Part shown: one piece after another, positions 35,290 to 45,421 of the stretch
How the letters are laid out: each line of letters opens with the position of its first letter
Position numbering within the stretch: position 1 is the stretch's first letter
Assembly: GCA_937969415.1 (NCBI GenBank)
Contig: CALBWK010000060.1
Coordinates: forward strand, 1 to 57,288
Length of the DNA stretch: 57,288 nucleotides
DNA from: an uncultured Saprospiraceae bacterium
Lineage (GTDB): Bacteria; Bacteroidota; Bacteroidia; Chitinophagales; Saprospiraceae
Reading direction: 5' to 3'
Position numbers and translations under genes: made by a program
Notes under the pieces: generated by a model
Seen by the model: the letters and a program-made list of their open reading frames with translations, nothing else
The model's database searches: none
What the model was told of the DNA's origin: nothing

Positions 35290-38200
35290 TTAATTTATCA
35301 AAGTTGTTACACCTCGTGTAGAACCAGTGTCACCTCTCAAGCTTTGGTATTCAATTGTCCATATATAACTTCCAGAAGGAAGTAGTTCTCCTTGGAATCG
35401 GCCATCCCATCCTTGCAGCTCATTATTAGGCGTAAGATTATGCGCTTCATATACCTTTTGTCCTGATCTGCCATAAATTGTAAAAGCGGTAACCGTGAAA
35501 TCAGGATTCCCATAGATAGAGAGTATGTCGTTAACGCCATCACCGTTAGGAGAAAAACCTGTTGGTACTTCTAGGTTCATATCATCGACAACGTTGATAT
35601 TGATATAAGCCTCTTTGTTACATCCGTTTTCGTCTTCAATTAATAACTGTGCTGAAAAAGATTCGGTAATATTTTCGATTCTAGGACTTCCGCAGTCTGT
35701 ACAGCTAAAATTTTCTATTTGGGGTGCATTCCAATTGTAGCTTATGTCTCCTTTCGCATTTTCCATATTTACACTAAGCTCAACACTGCCACCAAAATCA
35801 ACTAATAAGTCTCCTGTAATTTCTACAGATATTTCCTGGGCAGGTAATACTGTTAAGAGTCTCTCTTCGATGCATCCATTAGCATCCATAATGCTTAATT
35901 GGTATTCACCACTTTCGAGATCATTAAAGGTATTGTTGGTTTGCATAACTCCTCCATTCAAAGAAAACATTACAGGTTGCATCCCTGTAATAATTTCAAC
36001 AGAAATGCTACCGTCGTTATTCTGATAACATTTTTCGTTTTCGACTAACGGTTCGATTTCTAAGGCTTGAAATTGTTCAGTTAGTATAACTGTTTCTACA
36101 ACAGTACATCCTTCTGCATCTGTTACAGTTACGCTGTATTCGCCCGCAGGAAGATTGTTTAAAGTAGGACCATTTCCTAGTACGTTCCACTCATAAGCAT
36201 ATGGTTCATAGCCTCCTGTGGTCAGAAGAGTAATGAATCCATCTTCAGTGCCAGGGCACATCAGATCTTGTTTTGATATTTGAACTTGAAGAGTTTCATC
36301 TTCAGTAATTGACATTTGCGATACAACGCTGCAATTGTTTGCATCTGTAACTGTTACAGAATATGTTCCTGCACTCAGTCCATTCAAGCTGCTTGCATCA
36401 CTATCGTCGGACCAGAGATAAGTGTATGGTGCTTGACCACCTTGTACTTGTGTCTCTAGTGTTCCATTAGGTTCGTTGATACAAGTGAAGAGATTAGTTA
36501 GCTCTAGTGATGCAGCTAGATCAGTATCGATTGTTAGGTCAAATTCAAATATCTCTGATTGACATTGTCTGTTGTTCGCATCTATTACTATTAGACTATA
36601 GCTGCCAGACTCAAGGTCAGTTAAGTCCTTGTCCTGAGCAGTAAATCCATTTGGTCCAGTCCATTGGTATTCATAAGATCCAGATCCGCCTCTTGGTTGG
36701 ATGCTAATCGATCCATCTGATCCTGGGTTACAACTTACCGCTGTTATATTACTTTCTAAGTCTATTGGCTCTCTTGCTTGTAAGTCAAAACATTCACGGA
36801 CTTCACAACGATTACTATCAGTAACTGTAACACAAAAAGTACCGACACCAAGGTCGCTGAGACTGGTCGCTGTCGAATTGTTATCCCAAATTATTTCTAA
36901 GTCTCCAGTTCCTCCGGATACTTCCAAGTCTATCTGGCCATCAACTGCAAGTTCACAGTTGGGTTGGTTTATTGTTGAAGCGATTATCAATGCTTCAGGA
37001 GCTTCTAGGTTAATAACTGCAGTAGCAAAACATCCATCACTATCCGTTACAGTTATAGAGTTGGGTCCTGCAACTAAGTTGGTGGCAGTTGCACTAGTTT
37101 CGTCAGACGACCACTGGTAGAAGTAATCCCTAGATCCATTTTCCACAACTACTGTTGCCATCCCTTCAGAAGAATTGTAGCAAGCTAAGTCTGTTACATT
37201 TTCGAAATCAAGTAAGAGTCCCTGACTTTGCTCTACTTCACTGGAACCTGTAACTACACAACCAAGGCTGTCGGTAACTTGCCACTGTAAAGTACCAGCA
37301 CTGAGGTCATTTAGGGTGTCGGAAGCGATGGTTCCATTCCAGATTGTTGAGTAAGGGGCTTTGCCGCCAAAACTAAAAACTGATGCAAATGCTTCAGGAT
37401 TTACTCCATTGCAATTGAGCGGATCAGATTGTACATACGTACTTATTAGCTCTACAGGATTTATGATTTCAAAGGACTCTTCTAGTGTGCAACCAAGATT
37501 ATCTGTTACGATTACACTATAGTTTCCACTTTCTAGATTTGTCTGAGTGCTTTGGTCGCTTCCTGTTGCCCATACTATCGAGAACGGTGGATTTTCACCT
37601 GAAATTTGAAGTTCTATACTTGCGTCATTATCGTCTCTACAAGTGATTTGTTGCACTATAGATGTTAGTTCAAAGGCCGGCGGTGCATCGACGGTTATCA
37701 TTTGTTCTATTGCACAGCCATTAGTATCGGATACTCTTAAAGGCCAAGTGCCAGGAGGTATGGATCTGAATACTCCATTATCATTAAAAGCACTGTTGTT
37801 GCCTATCTGGATGATGTATTGTAAGTCTGATATACCTTCTGCGTTGACCACTACTCTAGCTGTAGTTTGCGAAGAACACATAGGTTGCTCAATGTTTACA
37901 CTGATTATTTCTGGTAATGTAGAAGAGCAAGGGATGGCAGTACAAGTTGTGCTCGCCACTGGGCTATTGCATCCTCCGGCATTAAGTGCCCTGACCATTA
38001 CAGTTACAGGTTCATCTTCAAGCATTCCACCGATTTGGATTCGGTTTTCAGATACAATATCAACTGTATAGATTCCTGCAACTATCGACTCGGGGACATC
38101 TGTCGAGTACCATCTGTTTTTGCCAACAACCATAAATTCGTATGACGAACTATTATTTGGCCAGGTGATTTCTATTTGACCCTCTGCAACTTGGTTGCAT

Positions 38201-40203
38201 TCTAGAACAGGTAGCTCTTCTCTTTCATAAACCTGAACCCAAGTAGAATCTACATAAGTACATCCATAGCTGTCTACTAAGTTGAGATAGTAGTAACGGG
38301 AACTTTGAATCTGCCCGCCTGTAGTGCTACAAGTAGGACAATCTAGACCAATGGAAGGACTCCAATTATAATCCAATTCATATTTAGGATTGATGGTTAG
38401 ATGCCATCCTCCAAGTTGCCCATTAAAGGCTTTTGTATCATCGACAATGTAAAGCGTATATGCCCCATTTAATTCTGAAGTAATTGGAGAGAGCCATTCA
38501 TCAAAACTACCTTCTGGTAAAAAGTTTCCGGTATAGTTTGGATTGCCAGGTATTCCTGCACTCTCAGATGCATTCCCTCCGTTTATATTTTGTGTTGCAG
38601 TAGTTGTAAAGCAGGTTTGGATTAATCCGGTTCCGCCATCAAAGTTGTCATTGTCCGAACTAAGTTCTAAGATTTGACCAGAAGGCGCTTGCAAGAATAT
38701 ATCTAAATCCTTGAGTTGATTGTGCTGCAAGTCATCAATGCAGATTTCAGAAATGATACTAGGATTAAGTGAAATGTCTTTTAACCCGCTTACGACTATT
38801 GTAGATTCTGTTGCATCAGCTGTAGTTAAGATATCTACAGTTTCTGTAGATATAAATTCTAGATTGTCTGATGGATTTATTTCTCCAAGGTCAGCAGTGA
38901 GAGAAAAAGTCTCATCTGAGCAAATTACAAGCGTATCTAATAAATCAATATCCGTTAAGATATTATCAAAGAGTGGTAAGATGAATGTATCAACAGTACA
39001 AATATTTCTTCTTAATCCTAGGTAGATAAACTCTGTACCCTCTGCTAGATTATCTAGCATCGGTATGAGGGGAACGCTTACGGTTGTGGACCCTGCTTGG
39101 ATACTAATCGCATCAGGTAAAGACGCAAAATCAACACCTTCTGTGGCAGGATTTACAAGATCGGCATCAGTTAGCACCGTGAGTTCTACAGGCAAGTCAC
39201 TCGCTAGAGGTTCTGCAATAGATATGTCTATGGAACCAGTTGCGCAGTCTTCCGCAAGACCACCCTCGATTCCAGGGTTGTTAATGTCTACAATCAAATC
39301 CTTTGTAGAGAAACTTCTACCTTCTAGGAATACTGCTGAATCTATAATTCTGTCTCCGCCATCTCCAATCGCAATTTCTATAGTATAGGTTTCACAAGGG
39401 ATAACAGCAGCTTGAGCAATAAAGATATCTAAGAAACCATTGAATGCGGGTTCAGAGTCAAGGGGATTTTCATTGTAGTACTGAGCGAAAGCTAGAGATT
39501 CATTAGTACCATCACATAACCCCCCATCTGCACGGACGCCAGGCATACCATTGTTGACCGAATTTACAGTAACAGGTAAATCCAAAAACTCGCCAGGTCT
39601 ATTAGGGTCAGGTACACGAGCAATATTCTCATTATTGTAGAATCCACCACCTGGTTTCGGGCCAGTTATAAAAAATCCAAAAACATCGTTGCTACCGAGG
39701 CAAACAAATTTGGGATATTCTTCTGAGGCGAAAACATATCTAAAACTCAATAAATCTGAAGAAGGAATAAATTCAATCTCGAACTTAGCGATATCTAGTA
39801 CATTGACACCTGCAAGAGCATTAAGGTCTTCGTCAACTATGGAATTGTTAGATGTGTTACCATTTAATTGTGTTTCGGAATTGAGTTGATTGACATTGCG
39901 TGCATGACCTGTCGTGAGTACAATTCCTTTTTCTATTCCTATCGATGATTCTGCATTGTCAAAAATACCTACAGAACTTTCAAATCCGGAGTACTGCGTA
40001 TTGAGCAATGTTACTCCATTACCCAGAAATACATTTTCTATGATGTTATCAGGTTGTAGAGGTGGGACATCACCTGGATGGATAGTCATTTGGCCCATAG
40101 CTTGGGCACAAGACCATAAAATCAAACCGATCGTAAGGATATTTTTCACAGCTTGAAGATAACCACTTTTTGACTTTGAGTCAAAGAAAAGAATGAAATG
40201 CAT
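35290..40203 (-). CDS. Giant T9SS type B surface protein with SprB-like repeats
   Basis: A 1637-residue secreted protein. After a signal peptide come a choice-of-anchor-L-type domain (about 60-290), a Calx-beta-like region, and a proprotein-convertase P-type domain (about 480-610). About nine SprB-like repeats (each ~65 residues, with AGxYxVTVTDxxGC) follow. A gliding-motility-associated type B C-terminal domain closes the protein (PTGFSPNGDGVND, then WDGRFQG and SGSYIW). The pairing with a PorP/SprF gene is standard for such cargo. The start is uncertain: a GTG at 40149 gives a cleaner leader (MKNILTIGLILWS) than ATG 40203. Confidence 0.88.
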   Translation of the reverse strand: MHFILFFDSKSKSGYLQAVKNILTIGLILWSCAQAMGQMTIHPGDVPPLQPDNIIENVFLGNGVTLLNTQYSGFESSVGIFDNAESSIGIEKGIVLTTGHARNVNQLNSETQLNGNTSNNSIVDEDLNALAGVNVLDIAKFEIEFIPSSDLLSFRYVFASEEYPKFVCLGSNDVFGFFITGPKPGGGFYNNENIARVPDPNRPGEFLDLPVTVNSVNNGMPGVRADGGLCDGTNESLAFAQYYNENPLDSEPAFNGFLDIFIAQAAVIPCETYTIEIAIGDGGDRIIDSAVFLEGRSFSTKDLIVDINNPGIEGGLAEDCATGSIDISIAEPLASDLPVELTVLTDADLVNPATEGVDFASLPDAISIQAGSTTVSVPLIPMLDNLAEGTEFIYLGLRRNICTVDTFILPLFDNILTDIDLLDTLVICSDETFSLTADLGEINPSDNLEFISTETVDILTTADATESTIVVSGLKDISLNPSIISEICIDDLQHNQLKDLDIFLQAPSGQILELSSDNDNFDGGTGLIQTCFTTTATQNINGGNASESAGIPGNPNYTGNFLPEGSFDEWLSPITSELNGAYTLYIVDDTKAFNGQLGGWHLTINPKYELDYNWSPSIGLDCPTCSTTGGQIQSSRYYYLNLVDSYGCTYVDSTWVQVYEREELPVLECNQVAEGQIEITWPNNSSSYEFMVVGKNRWYSTDVPESIVAGIYTVDIVSENRIQIGGMLEDEPVTVMVRALNAGGCNSPVASTTCTAIPCSSTLPEIISVNIEQPMCSSQTTARVVVNAEGISDLQYIIQIGNNSAFNDNGVFRSIPPGTWPLRVSDTNGCAIEQMITVDAPPAFELTSIVQQITCRDDNDASIELQISGENPPFSIVWATGSDQSTQTNLESGNYSVIVTDNLGCTLEESFEIINPVELISTYVQSDPLNCNGVNPEAFASVFSFGGKAPYSTIWNGTIASDTLNDLSAGTLQWQVTDSLGCVVTGSSEVEQSQGLLLDFENVTDLACYNSSEGMATVVVENGSRDYFYQWSSDETSATATNLVAGPNSITVTDSDGCFATAVINLEAPEALIIASTINQPNCELAVDGQIDLEVSGGTGDLEIIWDNNSTATSLSDLGVGTFCVTVTDSNRCEVRECFDLQAREPIDLESNITAVSCNPGSDGSISIQPRGGSGSYEYQWTGPNGFTAQDKDLTDLESGSYSLIVIDANNRQCQSEIFEFDLTIDTDLAASLELTNLFTCINEPNGTLETQVQGGQAPYTYLWSDDSDASSLNGLSAGTYSVTVTDANNCSVVSQMSITEDETLQVQISKQDLMCPGTEDGFITLLTTGGYEPYAYEWNVLGNGPTLNNLPAGEYSVTVTDAEGCTVVETVILTEQFQALEIEPLVENEKCYQNNDGSISVEIITGMQPVMFSLNGGVMQTNNTFNDLESGEYQLSIMDANGCIEERLLTVLPAQEISVEITGDLLVDFGGSVELSVNMENAKGDISYNWNAPQIENFSCTDCGSPRIENITESFSAQLLIEDENGCNKEAYININVVDDMNLEVPTGFSPNGDGVNDILSIYGNPDFTVTAFTIYGRSGQKVYEAHNLTPNNELQGWDGRFQGELLPSGSYIWTIEYQSLRGDTGSTRGVTTLIN

Positions 40204-40396
40204 TACAGAAATAGATAATGTGTAAAGTATTGGTTAAGAGTATTTTAAGTATAGATTATATCTAAATATATAAGACATTGATAATCCATCGCTTATAAAA
40301 GGTCATTCGTCAAAAAGTCCTCCTTATATAGACCAAAATGCTTAGATTTAGTCACTGAAATTCAATCTTTTAAGGATTATTTATTGAATACGCGTA

Positions 40397-42166
40397 ATGA
40401 TGAAGTTTTTCAAGTTTGTTTTCGCCTCATGTCTTGGGACTATCCTTGCTTTTGTGGCTATCGGAATTATAATGGCAGTTGTAGGTGGTATTGCTGCCGC
40501 CACAGGATCTAAGCCAGTTAGTGATGGCATTTTGCTATTGGACTTTGATACTCCTGTGCCTGAAAAGACAGGCAATGTCGCTTCGCAGTCATTTAGCTTT
40601 GAAGCTCCTAGTGATTTAGGTCTCTATCGGATACAAAAGTTGATCAAGCATGCACAGACTGATCCTTCGATAAATGGTATAGTATACAAAGTCAGTGCAT
40701 CGACACCTCTAGGTCTTGCAACAGCATCTACACTTAGAGAATCTCTTAAGGAGTTCAGAGACTCTACTGATAAGTTTATATACACCTACGCAGATTTCTT
40801 TGATAATACTTCCTACCTCTTAGCATCCTCTTCAGATTCAATTTTTGTTAACCCTAATGGAATTTTGGATATCAATGGTTACGGAACGATGATTCCTTTC
40901 TTTAAAGGTGCGATGGAAAAACTGGGTGTGGATATGAATATCTTTTACGCAGGCCAGTTTAAAAGTGCAACAGAACCTTTTAGAAGAAAGGAGATGAGTG
41001 AGCAAAATAAAATACAAACACGTGAGTACCTCAATGACAATTACCAATTGTACTTGGAGGAAGTTGCAGAGGCTCGATCAACTTCAGTTGCCAATCTCAA
41101 GACGATAATCGGTGAACTTGATCTTGACAACACGGGTCGGGCAGTAGAGCTAGGTTTAGTGGATGAGCAAGCACATTGGTTTCAGTTTGAAGATAAGCTC
41201 AGAACAAAGCTAGGCATTAAGGAAGGTAAAAACATTAGTTACACAAGTATCGATGATTACTCATTAGATACAAAAGTCGGTAAAGGTTCTTCCAAGAATC
41301 GAGTAGCTCTTGTATTTGCAGAAGGTGAAGTGCAGTACGCCGCAGACAAAAAAGGTGTCATTACAGAATCAGAGTATCACAAAATTTTTGATAAAATCCG
41401 AAAAGATAAAAAGGTCAAAGCCGTTGTCTTAAGAGTTAATTCTCCTGGGGGAAGTGCATTTACTTCCGATGTTATCTGGAGAGAAATGAAAGAATTACAA
41501 GCGAGAGGCATTCCTGTGATTGCATCGTTTGGTGACTATGCTGCTTCTGGAGGCTATTACATTGCTGCAAGTGCGGATACAATCGTTTCTCATCCCAAAA
41601 CTTTGACAGGTTCTATAGGTGTCTTTTCTATGATGCCTAATTTTACAGACTTTATGGATAACAAACTGGGAATCACTTTTGATACCGTAAAAACGAGTCC
41701 TCACGCAATATTATTAAGTCCATTTTTTGATCTTAATGATCCTGAAAAAACTGCAATGCAATCGTACACTGATAATATGTACAATCAGTTTCTTGATGTT
41801 GTTGCCGATGGACGAGGTAAGACAAGAGATGAGATACATAAAGTAGCTCAAGGAAGAGTCTGGACAGGCCAGAAAGCTAGTGAAATAGGGCTTGTTGACG
41901 TTATCGGTGGCATAGATAGGGCTGTCGAGATAGCGGCAGAGAAGGCAGACTTAGAAGACTATAAGGTCGTAGAGTATCCATCTATCAAGAAAGAATTCTG
42001 GGAAGAAATATTAATGGAAATGTCTCAGTCTCAAAGAGCCAATCTTGCAGAGCATTTGTTAGGAAAAACTGGAGGTGCAAAAGTTAATAAGACAATGAAA
42101 GAAGTGCAGAATATGATGCAGTACCGTGAGCCAATGGCGCGCTTACCTTTTATATTGACAAATTAA
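40397..42166 (+). CDS. sppA: Signal peptide peptidase SppA (67-kDa type)
   Basis: A 589-residue membrane-anchored serine protease that degrades cleaved signal peptides. One N-terminal span (about 8-30) is followed by two tandem crotonase-fold domains. The predicted catalytic pair is K189 in AGQFKSATEPF and S384 in YAASGGYY, by alignment to the E. coli enzyme. VNSPGGSAFTS at ~348-357 and TGSIGVF are family motifs. ATG 40400 is an alternative start one codon later. It is co-directional with the Lon-N gene. Confidence 0.93.
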   Translation: MMKFFKFVFASCLGTILAFVAIGIIMAVVGGIAAATGSKPVSDGILLLDFDTPVPEKTGNVASQSFSFEAPSDLGLYRIQKLIKHAQTDPSINGIVYKVSASTPLGLATASTLRESLKEFRDSTDKFIYTYADFFDNTSYLLASSSDSIFVNPNGILDINGYGTMIPFFKGAMEKLGVDMNIFYAGQFKSATEPFRRKEMSEQNKIQTREYLNDNYQLYLEEVAEARSTSVANLKTIIGELDLDNTGRAVELGLVDEQAHWFQFEDKLRTKLGIKEGKNISYTSIDDYSLDTKVGKGSSKNRVALVFAEGEVQYAADKKGVITESEYHKIFDKIRKDKKVKAVVLRVNSPGGSAFTSDVIWREMKELQARGIPVIASFGDYAASGGYYIAASADTIVSHPKTLTGSIGVFSMMPNFTDFMDNKLGITFDTVKTSPHAILLSPFFDLNDPEKTAMQSYTDNMYNQFLDVVADGRGKTRDEIHKVAQGRVWTGQKASEIGLVDVIGGIDRAVEIAAEKADLEDYKVVEYPSIKKEFWEEILMEMSQSQRANLAEHLLGKTGGAKVNKTMKEVQNMMQYREPMARLPFILTN

Positions 42167-42181
42167 TTATCAGCGATAAAT

Positions 42182-42826
42182 TTGGAAGAACTTATAACGA
42201 TTCCTCTATTTCCTTTGTCACTAGTAGCTTATCCAGGTAAGCCACTTAATCTGCACATTTTCGAGCCACGTTACAGGCAATTAATTAATGACTGCGAGAC
42301 AGAATATATGCGCTTTGGCATTCCAACTTTTCAAGATGGTAAAGCGCTGACCTTTGGCACATTGATGAAGTTAACGGAAATTTCGAAGGTATACCCAGAT
42401 GGTAAGATGGATGTCAAGACACTCGGAATCCAACCTTTTGAAGTTGTGGAATATTATAGCATTCTTAAAGACAAACTATATCCCGGAGGTGAAGTGTTGT
42501 TTATGGAGCACGACGACTTAGTGGGCAGAAGAGATTTAGCTGTAGAGGTGATAGAGCTAGTTAACGAACTCTACGACTTGATGAAAGTTGAGACAGCTTT
42601 AGTAGAATGGGATACCAATTTTAGGATCTTTAATATAGCCGATAAGTTAGGGCTCAGTCAATCCCAAGAGTTAGATTTGCTGCGTATCCAAGATGAAAAC
42701 GAGCGACTCTTTCTCGTTAAGAAACATCTGCAGGAACTGTTGCCAGTTGTAAGAAATACAGAGAAGATGCGGCAGCGAGTCCAAGCCAATGGGCATTTTA
42801 AAAATGTAATACCACCTAAGTTCTAA
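42182..42826 (+). CDS. Lon N-terminal (LON substrate-binding) domain protein
   Basis: A 214-residue protein that matches the LON substrate-binding domain (about 1-190): IPLFPLSLVAYPGKPLNLHIFEPRYRQLINDC. No ATPase or protease domain is present. The start is TTG at 42182, since the family N-terminus begins right there. It follows sppA by 15 bases. Stand-alone Lon-N proteins have no firmly known role; a link to quality control is plausible because of sppA. Confidence 0.85.
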   Translation: MEELITIPLFPLSLVAYPGKPLNLHIFEPRYRQLINDCETEYMRFGIPTFQDGKALTFGTLMKLTEISKVYPDGKMDVKTLGIQPFEVVEYYSILKDKLYPGGEVLFMEHDDLVGRRDLAVEVIELVNELYDLMKVETALVEWDTNFRIFNIADKLGLSQSQELDLLRIQDENERLFLVKKHLQELLPVVRNTEKMRQRVQANGHFKNVIPPKF

Positions 42827-43930
42827 TTACAATCTGTCTCCGTAAAGGTCTAGTTTGAGTGAAAAGATGTGCGAAATAAGTACACCAGATACACTACCAA
42901 TATTGGTTAAGGCGTAATCGATATTTATTTTTCCTAAGTTTAATCCTAGTCCTATATTCGGTTGGAATTCAAAAGAGGTATTGGCTTGCTCATTGATGAT
43001 GTTTTGGAAGTTACCAACGCCAACTCTAAAGAAGGCCAAGTCACCATAATTAACTTCAAGACCTATGGTAGGATCGATACCCAAACTCTTCCCACTAAAT
43101 ACTCCTGACTTCGTACCATCAGAAGAGACTCTAATATCAGATTCTACTAGATAAGAAAATTTACCTCTCGTCTCAATCTCATATGCTGCTGCAAATACCA
43201 ACTTAGGTAAAGCGACTTCAGTGCTACTGACTGGGATAACATTGCCAGTGCTCTGGAACACTGCCTGGACATCAGGCGTTAGGTCAAAACTCCAGCTGTT
43301 GACAGTAGTGGTAATATCCCTACCCATTAGGCCCAGCTTCAGATTCCCCAGATCATACATCAGGCCCAAGTCAAGACCAAAACCTATTGCTTGGCCAAAA
43401 GAGCCTATATTTCTATAAATAATCTTAGCACTACCACCCAATGATAAGCCATCGATGCCTGTATCCTGACCATAGGACAAGAAAAATGCATAGTCAGCCG
43501 CAGAGAACTCTTCTACTCGGTTATAATCTAAGGCACCATCAGGGCCTATAAGATTAAGGGTATTAGGGATCTGATCTACTCCCATTCTTATAAGTGATAA
43601 GCTAGCAAAGCTGTTGTTTCTTTCTGAGAAGCGCTTCCCAAAACTGAGATAATCATAGTTGGCTACTCCGCCAAACCAAGAGGCGTGCATAGCGGCTACT
43701 TGAGCGGGAGCTTCTATTTTGGACAGTCCTGCTGGATTCCAGTAAGCTGCTGATATATCATCGATAGTAGCTGCTACACTCCCTTGCATTCCGTGAGCTC
43801 TAGCACCGACACCTATATTTAAGAATTCATTGACGAATCTCAGATCAGCTTGTGCAGACAACGTGTTCTGACAGAAAGGCAATAAAAAGCCTGCTGTTAT
43901 TAGTATCGCAATATGTCTTAGTATACTCAT
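42827..43930 (-). CDS. PorV/PorQ-family outer-membrane protein
   Basis: A 367-residue protein with a signal peptide (about 1-27, NTLSAQ), then an FadL-like barrel. GVGARAHGMQGSVAATIDDISAAYWNPAGLS is the family's hallmark N-terminal pattern. PorV and PorQ proteins deliver T9SS cargo to the attachment complex. It could be a PorQ or an orphan homologue rather than PorV itself. It is convergent with the Lon-N gene, with no spacer, and a 9-bp direct repeat lies upstream. Confidence 0.85.
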   Translation of the reverse strand: MSILRHIAILITAGFLLPFCQNTLSAQADLRFVNEFLNIGVGARAHGMQGSVAATIDDISAAYWNPAGLSKIEAPAQVAAMHASWFGGVANYDYLSFGKRFSERNNSFASLSLIRMGVDQIPNTLNLIGPDGALDYNRVEEFSAADYAFFLSYGQDTGIDGLSLGGSAKIIYRNIGSFGQAIGFGLDLGLMYDLGNLKLGLMGRDITTTVNSWSFDLTPDVQAVFQSTGNVIPVSSTEVALPKLVFAAAYEIETRGKFSYLVESDIRVSSDGTKSGVFSGKSLGIDPTIGLEVNYGDLAFFRVGVGNFQNIINEQANTSFEFQPNIGLGLNLGKINIDYALTNIGSVSGVLISHIFSLKLDLYGDRL

Positions 43931-44017
43931 CTAGTATATATATTAAAATAAATCAAAATATGTAAATGGCTCATAATCAGAGCGAGAGTAGATGATAATA
44001 TTGGAAGGTTATACTTA

Positions 44018-44038
44018 GGATAACGTTAAGGATAACGT
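44018..44038. repeat. Direct repeat GGATAACGT upstream of the PorV/PorQ gene
   Basis: Two copies of GGATAACGT start 12 bases apart at 44018 and 44030, about one helical turn apart, 88 bases before the gene start. This could be an operator; it is weak evidence alone. Confidence 0.35.
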
Positions 44039-44076
44039 AGTTTAGTATAGTTTGTTATACAAAAATAACCATTTCC

Positions 44077-45081
44077 TTAATTGAAAACACCATATAGGAA
44101 TTCTTGATACATACCAAGGTCGTCAATATGCTTTACATCTAGGCCTTTACTACGTTTATCCATTTCGTGAATCAAATAGATGGCCTTTCTCAACTGGGCG
44201 AAATCATAGTTTTTGACAGCGGATTTGTACTCGCCGACAATGTATGGATTGACACCTAATTGCTTGGCCATAGTGGCATTATCTGATCTTTCATACTGCT
44301 TAGCTACTAGTAGCTTACTGAAGTAGCTGTAAAAAGCACCTACGTTTCTCTGGATAGGATGGGCCTTTTTATTGCTAGCAAAATACTGGGCGATCCGATA
44401 GGCTTTTTCTTTGTTCCTAGTACCTATAGCTTTTTGAAGCTCGAAGACGTTGTAGTCTTTATTAATGCCGATATAATTTTCTACGTGATCCAAGGTCACA
44501 GCAGTCCCTTTATCGAGGTTGAGGCTAAGCTTTTTTAGCTCATTGGCAATCTTACTGAGATCCGTGCCTAGATTTTCTGCGATAACTTGAGCGACTTTGG
44601 GAGAGATTTGGAGGCCTTCCTCTGAACCCATAGAAATGATATAACTGGGTATTTTATTTTCGTACAGTTTCTTGCCCTCTAGCACTGTAGCCTTGGCCTT
44701 GATTGTCTTCCAGATCTTTTTTCGCTTATCCAGTTTCTTGTGCTTGTAGGCGAGAACCAATATTGTTTCTGGAGAGGGTTGAGCGAAGTAGCTTTCTAGA
44801 TTCTCCAGGCCACTAAGCTCTTGAGCTTCCTTGACGATGACCACTCTGTGTGAGGCCATCATAGGATATTGTCGTGCCTGGTCGAGGACTTGCTTAAAGT
44901 GGGTTTCCTTGCCATACATCACCACTTGGTTAAATGAGCGCTCGCCTTCGTCGAGAATCTGGGTCTCGATATAATCAGATATGAGGTCAGTGAAGTAGGG
45001 CTCTTCGGACATTAAGAAATATACGGGGGCATATTTCTTTGCTTTTAGGTCTTTTAATATGGCTGTATGGGTTTGACTCAA
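44077..45081 (-). CDS. holA: DNA polymerase III subunit delta
   Basis: A 334-residue clamp-loader subunit. The N-terminus MSQTHTAILKDLKAKKYAPVYFLM and EEPYFTDLISDYIE match the family, followed by an AAA-like domain and the C-terminal helical collar (QRNVGAFYSYFSKLLVAKQY). The start is taken as TTG 45081, where family similarity begins. An ATG at 45231 would add 50 unrelated residues running through a hairpin (45162-45182) toward the divergent tRNA gene. Confidence 0.88.
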   Translation of the reverse strand: MSQTHTAILKDLKAKKYAPVYFLMSEEPYFTDLISDYIETQILDEGERSFNQVVMYGKETHFKQVLDQARQYPMMASHRVVIVKEAQELSGLENLESYFAQPSPETILVLAYKHKKLDKRKKIWKTIKAKATVLEGKKLYENKIPSYIISMGSEEGLQISPKVAQVIAENLGTDLSKIANELKKLSLNLDKGTAVTLDHVENYIGINKDYNVFELQKAIGTRNKEKAYRIAQYFASNKKAHPIQRNVGAFYSYFSKLLVAKQYERSDNATMAKQLGVNPYIVGEYKSAVKNYDFAQLRKAIYLIHEMDKRSKGLDVKHIDDLGMYQEFLYGVFN

Positions 45082-45238
45082 GATGCTACGGTCTGAGGCT
45101 GCAATATAGGGCAAGTCTGAGATATCACACTTTATTATAATTTGAAATGAAAAACTGAAATACCCTTCTAGGTCAGAAGGGTGGGGTTGGGTTGTAGTTT
45201 TATTTGAGGTATTCCTTACTTTACGCTTCATTCCGTAA

Positions 45239-45312
45239 GGGGCCTTAGCTCAGTTGGCTAGAGCGCTTGCCTGGCAGGCAAGAGGTCAGGGGTTCGAATC
45301 CCCTAGGCTCCA
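45239..45312 (+). tRNA. tRNA-Ala(GGC)
   Basis: A cloverleaf of 74 bases. The acceptor stem is GGGGCCT / AGGCTCC, with one G-T pair. The D-arm is GCTC...GAGC. The anticodon stem CTTGC/GCAAG carries the loop CTGGCAG, giving anticodon GGC (reads GCC, Ala). The T-arm is AGGGG-TTCGAAT-CCCCT, and the discriminator is A. CCA is not encoded. Confidence 0.97.
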
Positions 45313-45367
45313 CTAAATTTAAAATATGCTTCACTTAAGATGAAAGCATAGCGGCCTTAAATAAAAC

Positions 45368-45395
45368 GAGGCCACCTCGATTACGAGACAGCCTC
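45368..45395 (-). terminator. Terminator of the thioredoxin-like T9SS gene
   Basis: Nested stems GAGGC/GCCTC (45368-45372 / 45391-45395) and CTCG/CGAG inside. On the minus strand the stem is followed by a T-rich tail (complement of AAAA at 45363-45366). It lies 27 bases beyond the gene's stop. Confidence 0.5.
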
Positions 45396-45421
45396 TGCAC
45401 GTAGGAATAAACAACTTTTCT

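Noticed and set aside
45162-45182. Hairpin ACCCTTCT/AGAAGGGT as a terminator
   Set aside because: No T-run follows on either strand; it lies between the holA start and the tRNA gene, so it is left unassigned.
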